Shown here one piece after another: positions 37,605 through 49,139 of a DNA stretch of 64,000 bases. Numbering within the stretch: the first letter of the stretch is position 1; every line of letters starts with the position of its first letter. Origin of the DNA: Plasticicumulans acidivorans (GTDB lineage Bacteria; Pseudomonadota; Gammaproteobacteria; Competibacterales; Competibacteraceae). Under the pieces are notes generated by a model. The model searched no databases. It was not told where the DNA came from and saw nothing but the letters and a program-made list of their open reading frames with translations. A program made the position numbers and the translations under genes. Where the stretch lies: positions 62,001-126,000 of the forward strand of contig NZ_QGTJ01000012.1 in assembly GCF_003182095.1 (NCBI RefSeq), read 5' to 3'.

Positions 37605-38213
37605 ATGAGCGAAAAACCCGCCCCGACCACCGTGCCGCTTGCCGAACTGCTCGCCCGCCGCTGGAGCGCGCGGGCCATCGACGCGGCACAGCCGGTCAGC
37701 CGTGCCGACTGCATGGCGCTGCTCGAGGCGGCGCGCTGGGCGCCGTCGTGCTTCGGCGACCAGCCCTGGCGTTTCGTCGTCTGGGATCGTTTTCGCGATC
37801 AGGAAAGCTGGGCGCAGGCCAGCATTGCGCTGGCCGAGGGCAACCGCGTCTGGGCCAATGCCGCGCCGGTGCTGATCCTGGTGGCGGCGGCCGGGACCTT
37901 CCGCCAGAACGGTCGTGACAACCGCTGGGCGCAGTACGACAGCGGCGCCGCAGCGGAGAATTTGTGCCTGCAGGCGACGGAGCTGGGTCTGGTCGTGCAC
38001 CAGATGGGCGGCTTCGACGTCGAGATCATTGCGCAGGTGGCTGGCCTGCCGGCCGAAGTGCGGCCGATGGCGATGATCGCGGTCGGCCATCCGGCGCCGG
38101 TCGAGGTGCTGCCGGAGGCGCTGCGCGAGCGTGAACTGGCGCCGCGCACGCGCTTGCCGCTGGCGGAGCTGTTCTTCGACGGGCGCTACGGCCTTGGCTT
38201 TGCCGCTGACTGA
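37605..38213 (+). CDS. Nitroreductase-family FMN oxidoreductase
   Basis: 202 residues from ATG 37605, with ACAGGAG upstream. Nitroreductase-fold motifs are RRWSARAID (FMN-binding Arg/Ser near 20), EAARWAPSCFGDQPWRFVVW (about 42-61), DSGAAAENLCLQATELGLVVHQMGGFD and AVGHPAP. It reduces nitro compounds or quinones using NAD(P)H and FMN; the natural substrate is unknown. Only 9 bases separate it from the next gene. Confidence 0.85.
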   Translation: MSEKPAPTTVPLAELLARRWSARAIDAAQPVSRADCMALLEAARWAPSCFGDQPWRFVVWDRFRDQESWAQASIALAEGNRVWANAAPVLILVAAAGTFRQNGRDNRWAQYDSGAAAENLCLQATELGLVVHQMGGFDVEIIAQVAGLPAEVRPMAMIAVGHPAPVEVLPEALRERELAPRTRLPLAELFFDGRYGLGFAAD

Positions 38214-38222
38214 CCGCCGTCG

Positions 38223-39248
38223 ATGAAGGTCCGTGCGCACGCCAATGGCGTCGATCGTTTCATCGTTCGCGCCATCGTCTTTCTGGTCCTGCTCGCCGCG
38301 CTCGCGGTGCTGCTGCGTGAGCCGCTGCTGCGCGCGTTCCACGCCAGCCCCTACCTCAACGGCTTGATCGCGGTGCTGTTCGCCTTCGGGGCGGCGTTCG
38401 CGCTGCGCTGCCTGTACCGGCTGCGCGGCGAATGGCGCAGCGGGCGGCGGGCGATGCAGTTCGCCGCCGAGGCGCGCAGCGGCCGGCTGTCGGTGCACGA
38501 CGCCGGCGAGCTGCTGACCGCGCCGAGCTTCGGCGAACTCGGCAGCTTCTTTGCGCGGGTGCAGCGCGTGGTGCGCCACGGCGATGCGGCGAACACGCTG
38601 CCGGTGCTGCTCGATTCGCTGGCCGCACGCGGTGAAGATGCCCGTGCGCTGGTGCGCTTTATTGCCGCGGCGCTGGTGCTGACCGGCCTGATCGGCACCT
38701 TCTACGGCCTGTTGCTGACCACCGAGGGCGTGCGCACGGTGCTGACCGGACTCGGTGCCATCGACAACGTCGACTGGCTGGCAGCGCTGCGCGAGCGCCT
38801 GACATTGCCGATGGCCGGCATGGGCACCGGCTTTGCCACCTCGCTGTTCGGCCTGGTCACCTCGGTGTCGCTCGGCTTCATCGAGCTGCAGCTGTTCCAT
38901 GCGCAGAACGCGGTCAACGCGCGCATCGAAGCGCTGGTGGTCGCCGACCTGGTGCCGCTGTGGCAGACGCCCGAGGTGGCGCGCAAGGTCGATACCGAGG
39001 TCTCACCGCGCTACCTGCTCGCCGTCGCTGAGGCCATCGTCGAACGCCTCGACCGTGTCGCGGCGCTGCTCGAAGCCGAAGCCCAGCGCGACCTTGGCGG
39101 CCAGCTGCTGCGCCAGTCCGGCGCGCTGGAGCAGCGGGTGGCCGCGCAGGAGGATGGCGAGCGCGAACGCAGCAACGAGCTGCTGCACCAGCTGCGCGTC
39201 ATCAGCCAGTTCCTGGCGAGGTCCGGGCGCGATGCGCCGGCGCCTTGA
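38223..39248 (+). CDS. MotA/TolQ/ExbB-type proton-channel membrane protein
   Basis: 341 residues. Four hydrophobic segments (about 15-33, 45-63, 140-165, 195-218) are present; the third and fourth contain ALVLTGLIGTFYGLLLTTEGV and GMGTGFATSLFGLVTSVSLGF, the glycine-rich pore helices of MotA/TolQ/ExbB. A long cytoplasmic C-terminal coiled coil follows. Its 3' end overlaps the MotB-like partner by 17 bases. Together they form an ion-driven stator-like unit of unknown output. Confidence 0.8.
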   Translation: MKVRAHANGVDRFIVRAIVFLVLLAALAVLLREPLLRAFHASPYLNGLIAVLFAFGAAFALRCLYRLRGEWRSGRRAMQFAAEARSGRLSVHDAGELLTAPSFGELGSFFARVQRVVRHGDAANTLPVLLDSLAARGEDARALVRFIAAALVLTGLIGTFYGLLLTTEGVRTVLTGLGAIDNVDWLAALRERLTLPMAGMGTGFATSLFGLVTSVSLGFIELQLFHAQNAVNARIEALVVADLVPLWQTPEVARKVDTEVSPRYLLAVAEAIVERLDRVAALLEAEAQRDLGGQLLRQSGALEQRVAAQEDGERERSNELLHQLRVISQFLARSGRDAPAP

Positions 39249-40467
39249 CCGTCCCGGCAGTTTCAACGTCTGGCCGGTGTTCACCGACGCGCTGTCCGGT
39301 CTGGTGATGGTGCTGGTGTTCCTGCTGACGATCTTCGTCATCGGAGAAACCTGGCTGGCGCACGAAGTCAGCGGCCGTGACAGTGCGATCGGCCGCCTCG
39401 ACGCCACCATCGCCCAGCTGCGCCAGCTGGCCTTCGGCGCCGAGCGGCGCGCCGACAGCTCGGCGGCACGCGTGCGCGAGCTCGAAGAAACCGTCGCCGG
39501 CCGCGACCTCGACCTGGCCGATCTGCGCGCCGCACTGGCGCAGGCCGAGGCCGGGCGGACGCAGCTCGATGCCGAACTGGCGCACACGCGGCAGGCCGCC
39601 GCCGCGCAGCAGGCAAGCCTGAGCGCCGCCCGCGATCAGGCGCAGACGCAGGCCGCCGCCGCCGGCACACGCGTCGCCAGCCTCGAACAGCGCGTCGGCG
39701 AACTGCTCGCCGAGCTGCAGCGGCTCAACGCCGCACTCGGTGCGCGGGATGCCGAGAGCAGCCAGTTGCGCGAGCAGCAGCAGGCGGCTGCGCTGCAGGC
39801 ACAGCAGCTCGCCGACGAACTCGGTCGGCAGCAGGCGGCGGCGCAGGATGCGCAGACGCAGGCTGCCGCGCAGCTCGGCGAGCTGGAAACCGCGCTGACG
39901 GCGCAAAGCAGCGAACTGGCGGCGCGGCAGACGCGAATCGGCGAGCAGGAGGCACACATCGCCGAGCTCGACCGCCAGATCAGGGCGCGTCTGGTCGAGC
40001 GCGTCGAGCAGCTGCAGCGCTACGCCTCGGAATTCTTCGGCCGGCTGCGCCAGGTGTTCGAGAACAACCCGGACATCAAGGTCGTCGGCGATCGTTTCGT
40101 GTTCCAGTCCGAGGTGCTGTTCGACACCGGCCAGGCGCGGCTCAACGAGGCGGCGAAGCCCGATCTCGACAAGTTCGTCAACGTTTACCGCCAGCTCGCC
40201 GGGCAGCTGCCGGATGATCTGCCGGTGGTGATCCAGGTCATCGGCCACACCGACCATGTGCCGGTCGGCGGCGGGCGCTTTCGCTCGAACTGGGAACTGT
40301 CCTCGGCGCGCGCGCAGGCCGTCGTCGATTACCTGATTACGCAGGGCATTCCGCCGCAGCGTCTGGCTGCGGTCGGCATGGGCGAGTTCCATCCGCTCGA
40401 TACCGACGACGACGCCGAGGCGCTGCGTCGCAACCGCCGCATCGAGCTGAAGATCACCAGCCTGTGA
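39232..40467 (+). CDS. MotB/OmpA-type peptidoglycan-binding partner with long coiled coil
   Basis: 411 residues from ATG 39232. One N-terminal membrane helix (FTDALSGLVMVLVFLLTIFVIG) carries Asp in FTDALSG, the position of the proton-carrying Asp of MotB-like proteins. An Ala/Gln-rich coiled coil spans about 50-275. The C-terminal OmpA/MotB domain has FDTGQARLNE, IGHTDHVPVGG, NWELSSARAQAVVDYL and NRRIELKI. It should anchor to peptidoglycan and pair with the preceding proton-channel protein. Confidence 0.85.
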   Translation: MRRRLDRPGSFNVWPVFTDALSGLVMVLVFLLTIFVIGETWLAHEVSGRDSAIGRLDATIAQLRQLAFGAERRADSSAARVRELEETVAGRDLDLADLRAALAQAEAGRTQLDAELAHTRQAAAAQQASLSAARDQAQTQAAAAGTRVASLEQRVGELLAELQRLNAALGARDAESSQLREQQQAAALQAQQLADELGRQQAAAQDAQTQAAAQLGELETALTAQSSELAARQTRIGEQEAHIAELDRQIRARLVERVEQLQRYASEFFGRLRQVFENNPDIKVVGDRFVFQSEVLFDTGQARLNEAAKPDLDKFVNVYRQLAGQLPDDLPVVIQVIGHTDHVPVGGGRFRSNWELSSARAQAVVDYLITQGIPPQRLAAVGMGEFHPLDTDDDAEALRRNRRIELKITSL

Positions 40468-40471
40468 GCAC

Positions 40472-40930
40472 TCAGGCGCCCGCGTCGAAATACCACTTGC
40501 TGTGCCGGTGCACCTCGGCGCTGGCGAGCAGCTCGTCGACGCTGAACCAGCGGTAGCGGGCGTGCTGCTCGGTCGGCAGCGTGCCGAGGCGGGCGCCGAG
40601 ACTCAGTTCGTGGCCGAGCACCACGTAATGCGTGCTGAAATCGCTACCGGTGAAGTTGTCGGCGTAGAAATGTTCGTAGACGCCGAGAAACCGCGCCTCG
40701 CGGCGTTCGCATTCGACGCCGAGTTCGCCGAGCGTCAGCCGGCGGAAGGCGGCGTCGAGTGTTTCGTCCTTGCACACGCGGCCGCCGGGCACGAACCAGC
40801 AGCCCTGCGCCGGGCGGTTGTTGCGCCAGCCGAGCAGCACGCGCTGATCGGCATCGCGCACGATCAGGTCGATCGACAGCAGCGGCGACAGCCGCACGAC
40901 GGTGGCGAAATCCTCGCGTTCCAGCAGCAT
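40472..40930 (-). CDS. Nudix hydrolase, GDP-mannose mannosyl hydrolase type
   Basis: 152 residues from ATG 40930, with AAGGAAG upstream. LLGWRNNRPAQGCWFVPGGRVCKDETLDAAF followed by LTLGELGVE is the altered Nudix box of the NudD/Gmm group, which lacks the usual REUxEE and releases mannose from GDP-mannose. The activity is inferred from this variant box. The stop lies five bases from the end of the OmpA-like gene; the genes converge. Confidence 0.8.
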   Translation of the reverse strand: MLLEREDFATVVRLSPLLSIDLIVRDADQRVLLGWRNNRPAQGCWFVPGGRVCKDETLDAAFRRLTLGELGVECERREARFLGVYEHFYADNFTGSDFSTHYVVLGHELSLGARLGTLPTEQHARYRWFSVDELLASAEVHRHSKWYFDAGA

Positions 40931-40978
40931 CGATGGTCTTCCTTCGCGTTGGCGCAGCCCGGATGCCGCGCTGCCGCA

Positions 40979-40987
40979 TGCTACACT
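40979..40987 (+). promoter_or_regulatory. Extended -10 promoter of rraA
   Basis: TGCTACACT has the form TGn-TATAAT-like. It is 40 bases before ATG 41027 and has no good -35, as expected of an extended -10. Confidence 0.45.
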
Positions 40988-41026
40988 CGCGGCCCTTCCC
41001 GACCCTCTGCCGAAGGAGACGCGACG

Positions 41027-41506
41027 ATGGGTTTCAAGACCTGCGATCTGTGTGACGAGCACGCCGACAAGCTGCAGATCGCCGAGCCGGTGTTTGGTGA
41101 TTACGGTGGTGATATCAGCTTCTTCGGCCCGATCAGCACGCTCAAGGCGTTCGAAGACAACTCCCTGGTGCGCAAGGCGCTCGACGAGAAAGGCGAGGGG
41201 CGCGTACTGGTGATCGACGGTGGCGCTTCGATGCGCTGCGCGATGCTCGGCGATCAGCTCGCGGCGCTGGCCGAGAAGAACGGCTGGGCCGGTGTCATCG
41301 TCAACGGCTGTATCCGTGACTCGGCGGCGATCGCCGAGACCGGCATCGGCGTCAAGGCGCTCGGCGTGCACCCGCTGAAGACCGTCAAGCGCAACGAGGG
41401 CCAGCGCGACATCGTCGTGCGCTTCGCTGGCGTCAGCTTCGTGCCGGGCCAGATCGTCTACTGCGACGAGGACGGCCTGATCATCAGCGAGCAGCCGCTG
41501 TTCTGA
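41027..41506 (+). CDS. rraA: RraA-family protein (RNase E activity regulator / 4-hydroxy-4-methyl-2-oxoglutarate aldolase-like)
   Basis: 159 residues, the usual RraA length. [51 protein letters not shown] and [14 protein letters not shown] are family signatures. [13 protein letters not shown] with CIRDS are the residues that bind metal and oxaloacetate/HMG in the aldolase members. In E. coli RraA inhibits RNase E. Which role applies is unclear, as many bacterial RraA proteins retain aldolase residues. GAAGGAG lies nine bases before the ATG. Confidence 0.88.
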   Translation: MGFKTCDLCDEHADKLQIAEPVFGDYGGDISFFGPISTLKAFEDNSLVRKALDEKGEGRVLVIDGGASMRCAMLGDQLAALAEKNGWAGVIVNGCIRDSAAIAETGIGVKALGVHPLKTVKRNEGQRDIVVRFAGVSFVPGQIVYCDEDGLIISEQPLF

Positions 41507-41523
41507 GGGTTGCCGTCGTGCCC

Positions 41524-41558
41524 GGCGGCACCCATCCGCAGGTGCCGCCGTCCGTTTT
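41524..41558 (+). terminator. Intrinsic terminator after rraA
   Basis: 9-bp perfect stem GGCGGCACC / GGTGCCGCC with an 8-nt loop, followed by GTCCGTTTTCC. The T-run is short. Confidence 0.65.
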
Positions 41559-41588
41559 CCGCCTCCAGCCCCGAAGCCCATTGTCTCG

Positions 41589-43877
41589 ATGAACATCCCG
41601 CAGACCATCGCTACCGAACTGGGCGTGCGCCCGGCCCAGGTCGACGCCGCCGTCCGTCTGCTCGATGAAGGTGCCACCGTGCCCTTCGTCGCGCGCTACC
41701 GCAAAGAAGTCACCGGCGGACTCGACGATACGCAGTTGCGTCATCTCGAAGAGCGGCTCGGTTATCTGCGCGAACTGGAAGAACGGCGCAGCACGGTGCT
41801 CGACAGCATCCGCGAGCAGGGCAAGCTCAGCGCGCAGCTCGAAGCCGACATCCTCGCCGCCGATACCAAGACGCGGTTGGAGGATCTCTACCTGCCGTAC
41901 CGGCAGAAGCGTCGCACCAAGGCGCAGATCGCCCGCGAAGCCGGCCTGGCGCCGCTTGCCGAAACGCTGCTGGCCGAGCCGCAGCACGATCCGCTGGTGC
42001 TCGCCGAACGCTACCTCGCGGCGGACAAGGGCGTGGCCGACGTCAAGGCCGCGCTCGACGGCGCGCGCCAGATCCTGATGGAGCGCTTCGCCGAGGACGC
42101 CGAGCTGCTCGGTCGCCTGCGCGCGTTTCTCTGGGAGCAGGGGCGGCTGAAATCGAGCGTCGTCGACGACAAGAAGGACGAAGGCGCGAAGTTCGCCGAC
42201 TACTTCGACTTCAGCGAAGCGCTGGCGAAGATTCCCTCGCACCGCGCGCTGGCGCTGCTGCGCGGGCGCAACGAGGGCGTGCTGCAGCTGGCGATCGAGG
42301 CCGGTGACGGCTGCGCGCCGCATCCCTGCGAGGCGATGATCGCGGCGCGCTTCGGCGTGCGCGACCAGGGCCGGGCGGCCGATGCCTGGCTGCAGGAAAC
42401 CGTGCGCTGGGCCTGGAAGGTCAAGCTTGCCACGCACCTCGACCTCGAACTCAAGGGGCGGCTGCGCGAGGCCGCCGAGGAAGAGGCGATCCAGGTGTTT
42501 GCGCGCAACCTCAAGGATCTGCTGCTGGCGGCGCCGGCCGGCCCGCGGGCCACGCTCGGCCTCGATCCGGGGCTGCGCACCGGCGTCAAGGTCGCCGTCG
42601 TCGACACCACCGGCAAGCTGGTCGCCACCGACACCATTTATCCGCACGTCCCGCACAAGCGCTGGGACGAGGCGCTGGCGACGCTGGCCCGACTGTGCCG
42701 CGAGCACCGCGTCGAGCTGATGGCGATCGGCAACGGCACCGCCTCGCGCGAGACCGACAAGCTCGCCGCCGAGCTGATCCTGCGCCAGCCGGAGCTGCGG
42801 CTGGCGAAGATCGTCGTTTCCGAGGCCGGTGCCTCGGTGTATTCGGCCTCGGAGCTGGCGGCGCAGGAGTTCCCCGAGCTCGACGTCAGCCTGCGCGGCG
42901 CGGTGTCGATCGCCCGTCGCCTGCAGGACCCGCTGGCCGAGCTGGTGAAGATCGATCCGAAGGCGATCGGCGTCGGCCAGTATCAGCACGACGTCAACCA
43001 GAGCGCCCTGGCGCGCACGCTGGATGCGGTGGTCGAGGACTGCGTCAACGCCGTCGGCGTCGACGTCAACACCGCCTCGGTGCCGCTGCTGACCCGCGTC
43101 TCCGGGCTCAACGGCACGCTGGCGCGCAACATCGTCGCCTACCGCGACGCCAACGGCGCGTTCCGCGACCGCACGCAACTGCTGAAGGTCTCGCGGCTCG
43201 GCGACAAGACCTTCGAGCAGGCGGCGGGCTTTCTGCGCATCAACGGCGGCAGCAATCCGCTCGACCGTTCGGCGGTGCACCCCGAGGCCTACCCGGTGGT
43301 CGAGCGCATCCTGCGCATCAGCGGCCGCCGTCTGGAGCAGCTGCTCGGCGATGCCGGTTTCCTGCGCGGCCTGCGTCCGGAGCATTTCATCGACGGCCGC
43401 TTCGGTGTGCCGACGGTGCGTGACATCCTCGGCGAGCTGGAAAAACCCGGCCGCGATCCGCGCCCGGAATTTCGCACCGCGACCTTCCGCGAGGGCGTCG
43501 AGGATCTCAAGGACCTGCAGCCGGAGATGGTGCTGGAAGGCGTGGTCACCAACGTCACCAACTTCGGCGCCTTCGTCGACGTCGGCGTGCATCAGGACGG
43601 GCTGGTGCACATCTCCTGCCTGTCGGAGAAGTTCGTCCGCGATCCGCATGCGGTGGTCAAGGCCGGCGACGTGGTCAAGGTCAAGGTGCTGGAGGTCGAT
43701 CTCAAGCGCCGGCGCATCGCGCTGACCATGCGCCTCAACGACGACAGCCGCGAGCATGTCGCGCCGGCGGCGCGGCCGGCACCGAGCGGCAGCCGCGCCA
43801 AACCCGCCGCCAAAGCGGAGCCGGCGAAGCCGAACGGCGCCTTCGCCGCGGCGTTCGAACGCGCCCGCCGCCGCTGA
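41589..43877 (+). CDS. tex: Tex family RNA-binding transcription accessory protein
   Basis: 762 residues. An N-terminal helical Tex region ([26 protein letters not shown]) is followed by a YqgF/RNase-H-like domain ([17 protein letters not shown], about 320), HhH motifs ([24 protein letters not shown]) and an S1 RNA-binding domain ([28 protein letters not shown], about 645-715). The basic Ala/Pro/Lys-rich tail is common. Tex helps RNA polymerase and RNA metabolism and affects toxin expression in some pathogens. The ribosome-binding site before ATG 41589 is weak. Confidence 0.96.
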   Translation: MNIPQTIATELGVRPAQVDAAVRLLDEGATVPFVARYRKEVTGGLDDTQLRHLEERLGYLRELEERRSTVLDSIREQGKLSAQLEADILAADTKTRLEDLYLPYRQKRRTKAQIAREAGLAPLAETLLAEPQHDPLVLAERYLAADKGVADVKAALDGARQILMERFAEDAELLGRLRAFLWEQGRLKSSVVDDKKDEGAKFADYFDFSEALAKIPSHRALALLRGRNEGVLQLAIEAGDGCAPHPCEAMIAARFGVRDQGRAADAWLQETVRWAWKVKLATHLDLELKGRLREAAEEEAIQVFARNLKDLLLAAPAGPRATLGLDPGLRTGVKVAVVDTTGKLVATDTIYPHVPHKRWDEALATLARLCREHRVELMAIGNGTASRETDKLAAELILRQPELRLAKIVVSEAGASVYSASELAAQEFPELDVSLRGAVSIARRLQDPLAELVKIDPKAIGVGQYQHDVNQSALARTLDAVVEDCVNAVGVDVNTASVPLLTRVSGLNGTLARNIVAYRDANGAFRDRTQLLKVSRLGDKTFEQAAGFLRINGGSNPLDRSAVHPEAYPVVERILRISGRRLEQLLGDAGFLRGLRPEHFIDGRFGVPTVRDILGELEKPGRDPRPEFRTATFREGVEDLKDLQPEMVLEGVVTNVTNFGAFVDVGVHQDGLVHISCLSEKFVRDPHAVVKAGDVVKVKVLEVDLKRRRIALTMRLNDDSREHVAPAARPAPSGSRAKPAAKAEPAKPNGAFAAAFERARRR

Positions 43878-43976
43878 GGTTGTCGGCACGCGACATCGTC
43901 GGCGCCGGGGAGCAGGGCCTATGCTAGAGGGCCGCGGTGGCCAGCCGGCCGCCGCCCGCTCAGCACGGGAGTCAAG

Positions 43977-45332
43977 ATGTCGATGCAATGGAGCCGTCTG
44001 CTGACCCGCCGCCGCCTCGGCGTACCGACCGAACCCGGTGCCGATGAGCCGCAGCGCTCGGATTTCCAGCGTGACTTCGATCGCATCATCTTCGCCTCGT
44101 CGTTCCGCCGCATGCAGGACAAGACGCAGGTGTTTCCGCTGTCGTCGAACGACTACGTGCGCACGCGGCTGACGCATTCGCTGGAGGTTTCCAGCGTCGC
44201 CCGCAGCCTCGGCAACCAGGTCGGCGAGGTGCTGATCGCCCGCCACGGCCTGCGCAACATGCTGTCCTCGGATTTCGGCGCGATCGTCGCCGCCGCGGCG
44301 CTGGCGCACGATCTCGGCAATCCGCCGTTCGGCCACGCCGGCGAGGACAGCATCCGCCACTGGTTCGCCGCCTCGGCGCTCGGCCAGCGCCTGTGTGCGC
44401 AGATGCAGCCGGCGCAGCGCGACGATCTGCTGCGCTTCGAGGGCAACGCCCAGGGCTTTCGTCTGGTCGCCCGTCTGCAGAGCCCGGACAACCCCGGTGG
44501 CATGCAGCTGACGCTGGCGACGCTCGGCAGCTTCAGCAAGTACCCGCGCGGATCACAGCCGCCGCAGGCGAACGGCGGCATCGCCTTCAAAAAGCACGGC
44601 TACGACCAGGCCGATGCCGCGCTGTTCGCCGAGATGGCCGATGGCGTCGGCCTGATCGAGCTGGCGCCGGGGGCTTGGTGTCGGCATCCACTGGCGTTTC
44701 TGCTCGAAGCCGCCGATGACATCTGCTATCGCATCGTCGACCTCGAAGACGCCGTGCGCCTCGGCCAGCTCGAACACCGCGCGGCGCTGGAGCTGCTGCT
44801 GCCGGTCACCGGGCTGAGCGCCGATGCGCCGCGGCTGCGCCAGCTGACGCGGCCAAAGGAGCGCATCGAATACCTGCGCGCCAAGGCGATCGGGCGGATC
44901 ATCGCCGAGGTGGTGACACTGTTCCTCGATCAGGAGCCGGCGATGCTCACCGGGCGTTATGCGCGCGAGCTGCTCGACGAAGTGCCGAGCCGCTGGCTGA
45001 TGCAGGAGATGAAAAAGCTCGCCGCCCGCGAGGTTTACGTCGCCACGCCGGTGGTCGAGGTGCAGGTGGCCGGTTTCGAGGTGCTCGGCGGGCTGCTCGA
45101 AGCCTTCGTCGGTGCCGTCACCGAGGTTGCCGAGCGCGGTGCCGCCGCCAGCCCGCGCCATCACATGCTGATGCGTTTGATCCCCGAGCAGTTCGTCGGC
45201 CCCGAGCACCGCCCGGCGGCGGACCCCTACCAGCGTTCGCTGAAGATCACCGACTTCGTCTCCGGCATGACCGATTCCTACGCCGTCAACCTGTTCAAGC
45301 GCATCACCGGCATGTCGCTGCCGACCTTCTGA
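43977..45332 (+). CDS. dgt: Deoxyguanosinetriphosphate triphosphohydrolase (dGTPase)
   Basis: 451 residues from ATG 43977, with GGGAG upstream. HD-superfamily metal ligands are RTRLTHSLEVS (His, about 66) and AALAHDLGNPPFGHAGE (HD, about 111), plus a later Asp in EAADDICYRIVDLEDAV. The family removes triphosphate from dNTPs, mainly dGTP, controlling nucleotide pools. The C-terminal NLFKRITGMSLPTF is typical of the group. It is convergent with the XRE-cupin regulator. Confidence 0.93.
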   Translation: MSMQWSRLLTRRRLGVPTEPGADEPQRSDFQRDFDRIIFASSFRRMQDKTQVFPLSSNDYVRTRLTHSLEVSSVARSLGNQVGEVLIARHGLRNMLSSDFGAIVAAAALAHDLGNPPFGHAGEDSIRHWFAASALGQRLCAQMQPAQRDDLLRFEGNAQGFRLVARLQSPDNPGGMQLTLATLGSFSKYPRGSQPPQANGGIAFKKHGYDQADAALFAEMADGVGLIELAPGAWCRHPLAFLLEAADDICYRIVDLEDAVRLGQLEHRAALELLLPVTGLSADAPRLRQLTRPKERIEYLRAKAIGRIIAEVVTLFLDQEPAMLTGRYARELLDEVPSRWLMQEMKKLAAREVYVATPVVEVQVAGFEVLGGLLEAFVGAVTEVAERGAAASPRHHMLMRLIPEQFVGPEHRPAADPYQRSLKITDFVSGMTDSYAVNLFKRITGMSLPTF

Positions 45333-45340
45333 GGCCGATT

Positions 45341-45922
45341 TCAGAACGACGGCGGCGTGCAGGCGCTGACGACTTCGACGGTCTCGCTGCCGAGCGCGCG
45401 GAAGCGGTGCGGGTGGCGCGAGTCGAAGTAATAGGCATCGCCCGGACCGAGCTCCCAGACCTGTTCACCGACGGTGAGTTCGAGGTGGCCGCGCAGCACG
45501 ATGCCGCCTTCTTCGGAGTCATGGCGCAGCATGTCGTCACCGGAGTCGGCGCCCGGTTCGAGGCGCTCGTGCATCAGCTGGATCGCACGCGACTGCAGAT
45601 TGCGCCCGACCTGACGGTAGGACAGGCCGGGGCGGCCGATCTCGGTCAGCTCGTGGGCACGGTAGACCACCGGCTCCTGCACCGGCAGGTCCGCACCGAA
45701 AAAGGCACCCAGCGACAGCGGAATGCCGTCGAGGATCTTCTTCAGCGTTGCCACCGACGGGCTGCTGCGGTTTTGTTCGATCATCGAGATGATGCCGTTG
45801 GCCACTCCGGCGCGCGTCGCCAGTGCACGCTGCGACAGGCCGTGCGCTTCGCGCAGCTGGCGCAGGCGCTCGCCGAGATTGAACTCCGCGAGGGAAGGGG
45901 CGGTCGCTTGGAGACTCGTCAT
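45341..45922 (-). CDS. XRE-family regulator with C-terminal cupin (PuuR-like)
   Basis: 193 residues from ATG 45922; TTG 45940 is an alternative. The N-terminal HTH (LRQLREAHGLSQRALATRAGVANGIISMIEQNRSSPSVATLKKIL) is joined to a cupin_2 domain (GIVLRGHLELTVGEQVWELGPGDAYYFDSRHPHRF). This architecture is that of PuuR and related repressors of amine catabolism. It is divergent from an omega-aminotransferase and a semialdehyde dehydrogenase, which it probably controls. Confidence 0.88.
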   Translation of the reverse strand: MTSLQATAPSLAEFNLGERLRQLREAHGLSQRALATRAGVANGIISMIEQNRSSPSVATLKKILDGIPLSLGAFFGADLPVQEPVVYRAHELTEIGRPGLSYRQVGRNLQSRAIQLMHERLEPGADSGDDMLRHDSEEGGIVLRGHLELTVGEQVWELGPGDAYYFDSRHPHRFRALGSETVEVVSACTPPSF

Positions 45923-46068
45923 TATCTGCTCTCTGCTCAATATAGCGATGCATCAGGCTTGGCTGATTAGTGCTGAACAGCGTACCGGAGCGGCTTGCTG
46001 ATGCCTGCCATCAATGCTTATCGACGCCATGATAGCGCCACTTTAAGCGATGAGACGAGCACTTGTGT

Positions 46069-46078
46069 CGAGCGCTCG
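46069..46078. promoter_or_regulatory. Candidate operator palindrome
   Basis: CGAGCGCTCG is a perfect 10-bp palindrome. It lies inside a wider imperfect dyad (ACGAGC at 46055, GCTCGT at 46074) in the 266-bp gap between the XRE-cupin gene and the aminotransferase gene. Binding by the regulator is a guess. Confidence 0.3.
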
Positions 46079-46188
46079 TGCTGTCGGGTGCGCTGGTGGA
46101 ATAAATTTTTCGCACCCCGAGCTTGTTTAGTTTATTGAGCGTGGTAGTGTCGACAGCCTGTTCTGGACCCCGCCGGAGAGATCGCCCG

Positions 46189-47508
46189 ATGACCGCTGTA
46201 CCCACCCCCGATATGAATGCCCTGTGGATGCCGTTTACCGCCAATCGCCAGTTCAAGGCCGATCCGCGCCTGCTGGTGGCGGCCGAAGGCATGTACTACA
46301 CCAGCCACGACGGCCGTCAGGTGCTCGACGGCTGCGCCGGCCTGTGGTGCGTCAACGCCGGCCACGGCCGGCGCCCGATCGTCGAGGCGGTGCAGCGCCA
46401 GGTCGCCGAGCTCGACTACGCGCCGGGCTTCCAGATGGGCCATCCGGCGGCGTTCACGCTGGCCGAGCGCCTGGTCGGGCTGACCGAGGGCAAGATGGGG
46501 CAGGTGTTCTTCACCAACTCCGGCTCGGAGTCGGTCGACACCGCGCTGAAGATCGCGCTGGCCTATCACCGCGTGCGCGGCGAAGGCAGCCGGACCCGCC
46601 TGATCGGCCGTGAGCGCGGCTATCACGGCGTCGGTTTCGGCGGCCTGTCGGTGGGCGGCATCGGCCCGAACCGCAAGCTGTTCGGCCCGCTGCTGCCCGG
46701 CGTCGATCACCTGCCGCACACCCACAACCTCGAACACAACGCCTTCAGCAAAGGCCAGCCGGCCTGGGGTGCGCATCTGGCCGATGAGCTGGAGCGCATC
46801 GTCGCGCTGCACGACGCCTCGACCATCGCCGCGGTCATCGTCGAGCCGATGGCCGGTTCGACCGGCGTGCTGATGCCGCCGCAGGGCTATCTGCAGCGCC
46901 TGCGCGAGATCTGCGACAAGTACGGCATCCTGCTGATTTTCGACGAGGTCATCACCGGCTTCGGGCGTCTCGGCGCGCCGTTCGCGTTCCAGCGCCTCGG
47001 CGTCGTCCCCGACCTGATGACCACCGCCAAGGGCATCACCAACGGTACGGTGCCGATGGGCGCGGTGTTCTGCCGTCCGGGCATTTACGAGGCCTTCATG
47101 AGCGGCCCGGAGAGCGCCATCGAACTGATGCACGGCTACACCTATTCCGGTCATCCGCTGGCCTGCGCCGCCGGCCTCGCCACGCTCGACATCTACGCCG
47201 AAGAAAAACTGCTGACGCGGGCGCTGGAGCTCGAAGGCTATTTCGGCGAGTCGCTGCACAGCCTGCGCGGCCAGCCCAACGTCATCGACATCCGCAACCT
47301 CGGGCTGGTCGGCGCCGTCGAGCTCAGCTCGCGCGACGGCAAGCCGGGCGCACGCGCCTACGACGTGTTCCTTGAGTGCTACCGCCGCGGCGTGATGGTG
47401 CGCTACACCGGCGAGACCATCGCTGTCAGCCCGCCGCTGATCGTCGAGCGCCAGCACATCGACCAGCTGGTCGGCACGCTCGGCGAAGTGCTGCGCAGCG
47501 TCGCCTGA
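46189..47508 (+). CDS. Omega-amino acid:pyruvate aminotransferase (beta-alanine type)
   Basis: 439 residues from ATG 46189, with GGAGAG upstream. Class III PLP enzyme: [21 protein letters not shown] at the start, [15 protein letters not shown] (phosphate site), [13 protein letters not shown], and the Schiff-base Lys in TTAKGITNG (about 281). The start region and Arg/Tyr pattern resemble beta-alanine:pyruvate aminotransferases. The product would be malonate semialdehyde, the kind of substrate used by the dehydrogenase downstream. Confidence 0.9.
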   Translation: MTAVPTPDMNALWMPFTANRQFKADPRLLVAAEGMYYTSHDGRQVLDGCAGLWCVNAGHGRRPIVEAVQRQVAELDYAPGFQMGHPAAFTLAERLVGLTEGKMGQVFFTNSGSESVDTALKIALAYHRVRGEGSRTRLIGRERGYHGVGFGGLSVGGIGPNRKLFGPLLPGVDHLPHTHNLEHNAFSKGQPAWGAHLADELERIVALHDASTIAAVIVEPMAGSTGVLMPPQGYLQRLREICDKYGILLIFDEVITGFGRLGAPFAFQRLGVVPDLMTTAKGITNGTVPMGAVFCRPGIYEAFMSGPESAIELMHGYTYSGHPLACAAGLATLDIYAEEKLLTRALELEGYFGESLHSLRGQPNVIDIRNLGLVGAVELSSRDGKPGARAYDVFLECYRRGVMVRYTGETIAVSPPLIVERQHIDQLVGTLGEVLRSVA

Positions 47509-47590
47509 CACGCCTGACGGTGTGCTCTGCGGCGTTCGCGTGCGCTCGGGCAGCGGCGCGGGCGCCGAGGTTTTTGCCCGAGGTATTGCG

Positions 47591-49090
<1,500 letters not shown>

Positions 49091-49125
49091 CGGTTTCGAA
49101 TCAGGACTGGCGGTTCGGGCATGCA

Positions 49126-49139
49126 CTGATGTGGATCAA
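49126..49139 (+). promoter_or_regulatory. FNR-like box upstream of the diguanylate cyclase
   Basis: CTGATGTGGATCAA matches TTGAT-N4-ATCAA at nine of ten positions. It is about 120 bases before ATG 49255. It could link c-di-GMP synthesis to oxygen. Confidence 0.5.

Noticed and set aside
38223-40467. Zorya anti-phage system (ZorA/ZorB)
   Set aside because: The stator-like pair fits in outline, but the next genes are a Nudix hydrolase and rraA. No ZorC, ZorD or ZorE helicase/nuclease is present, and no other defence gene is near.
41484-44360. Long antisense open frame opposite tex
   Set aside because: Shadow of a GC-rich coding strand; Tex has a full domain series on the plus strand.
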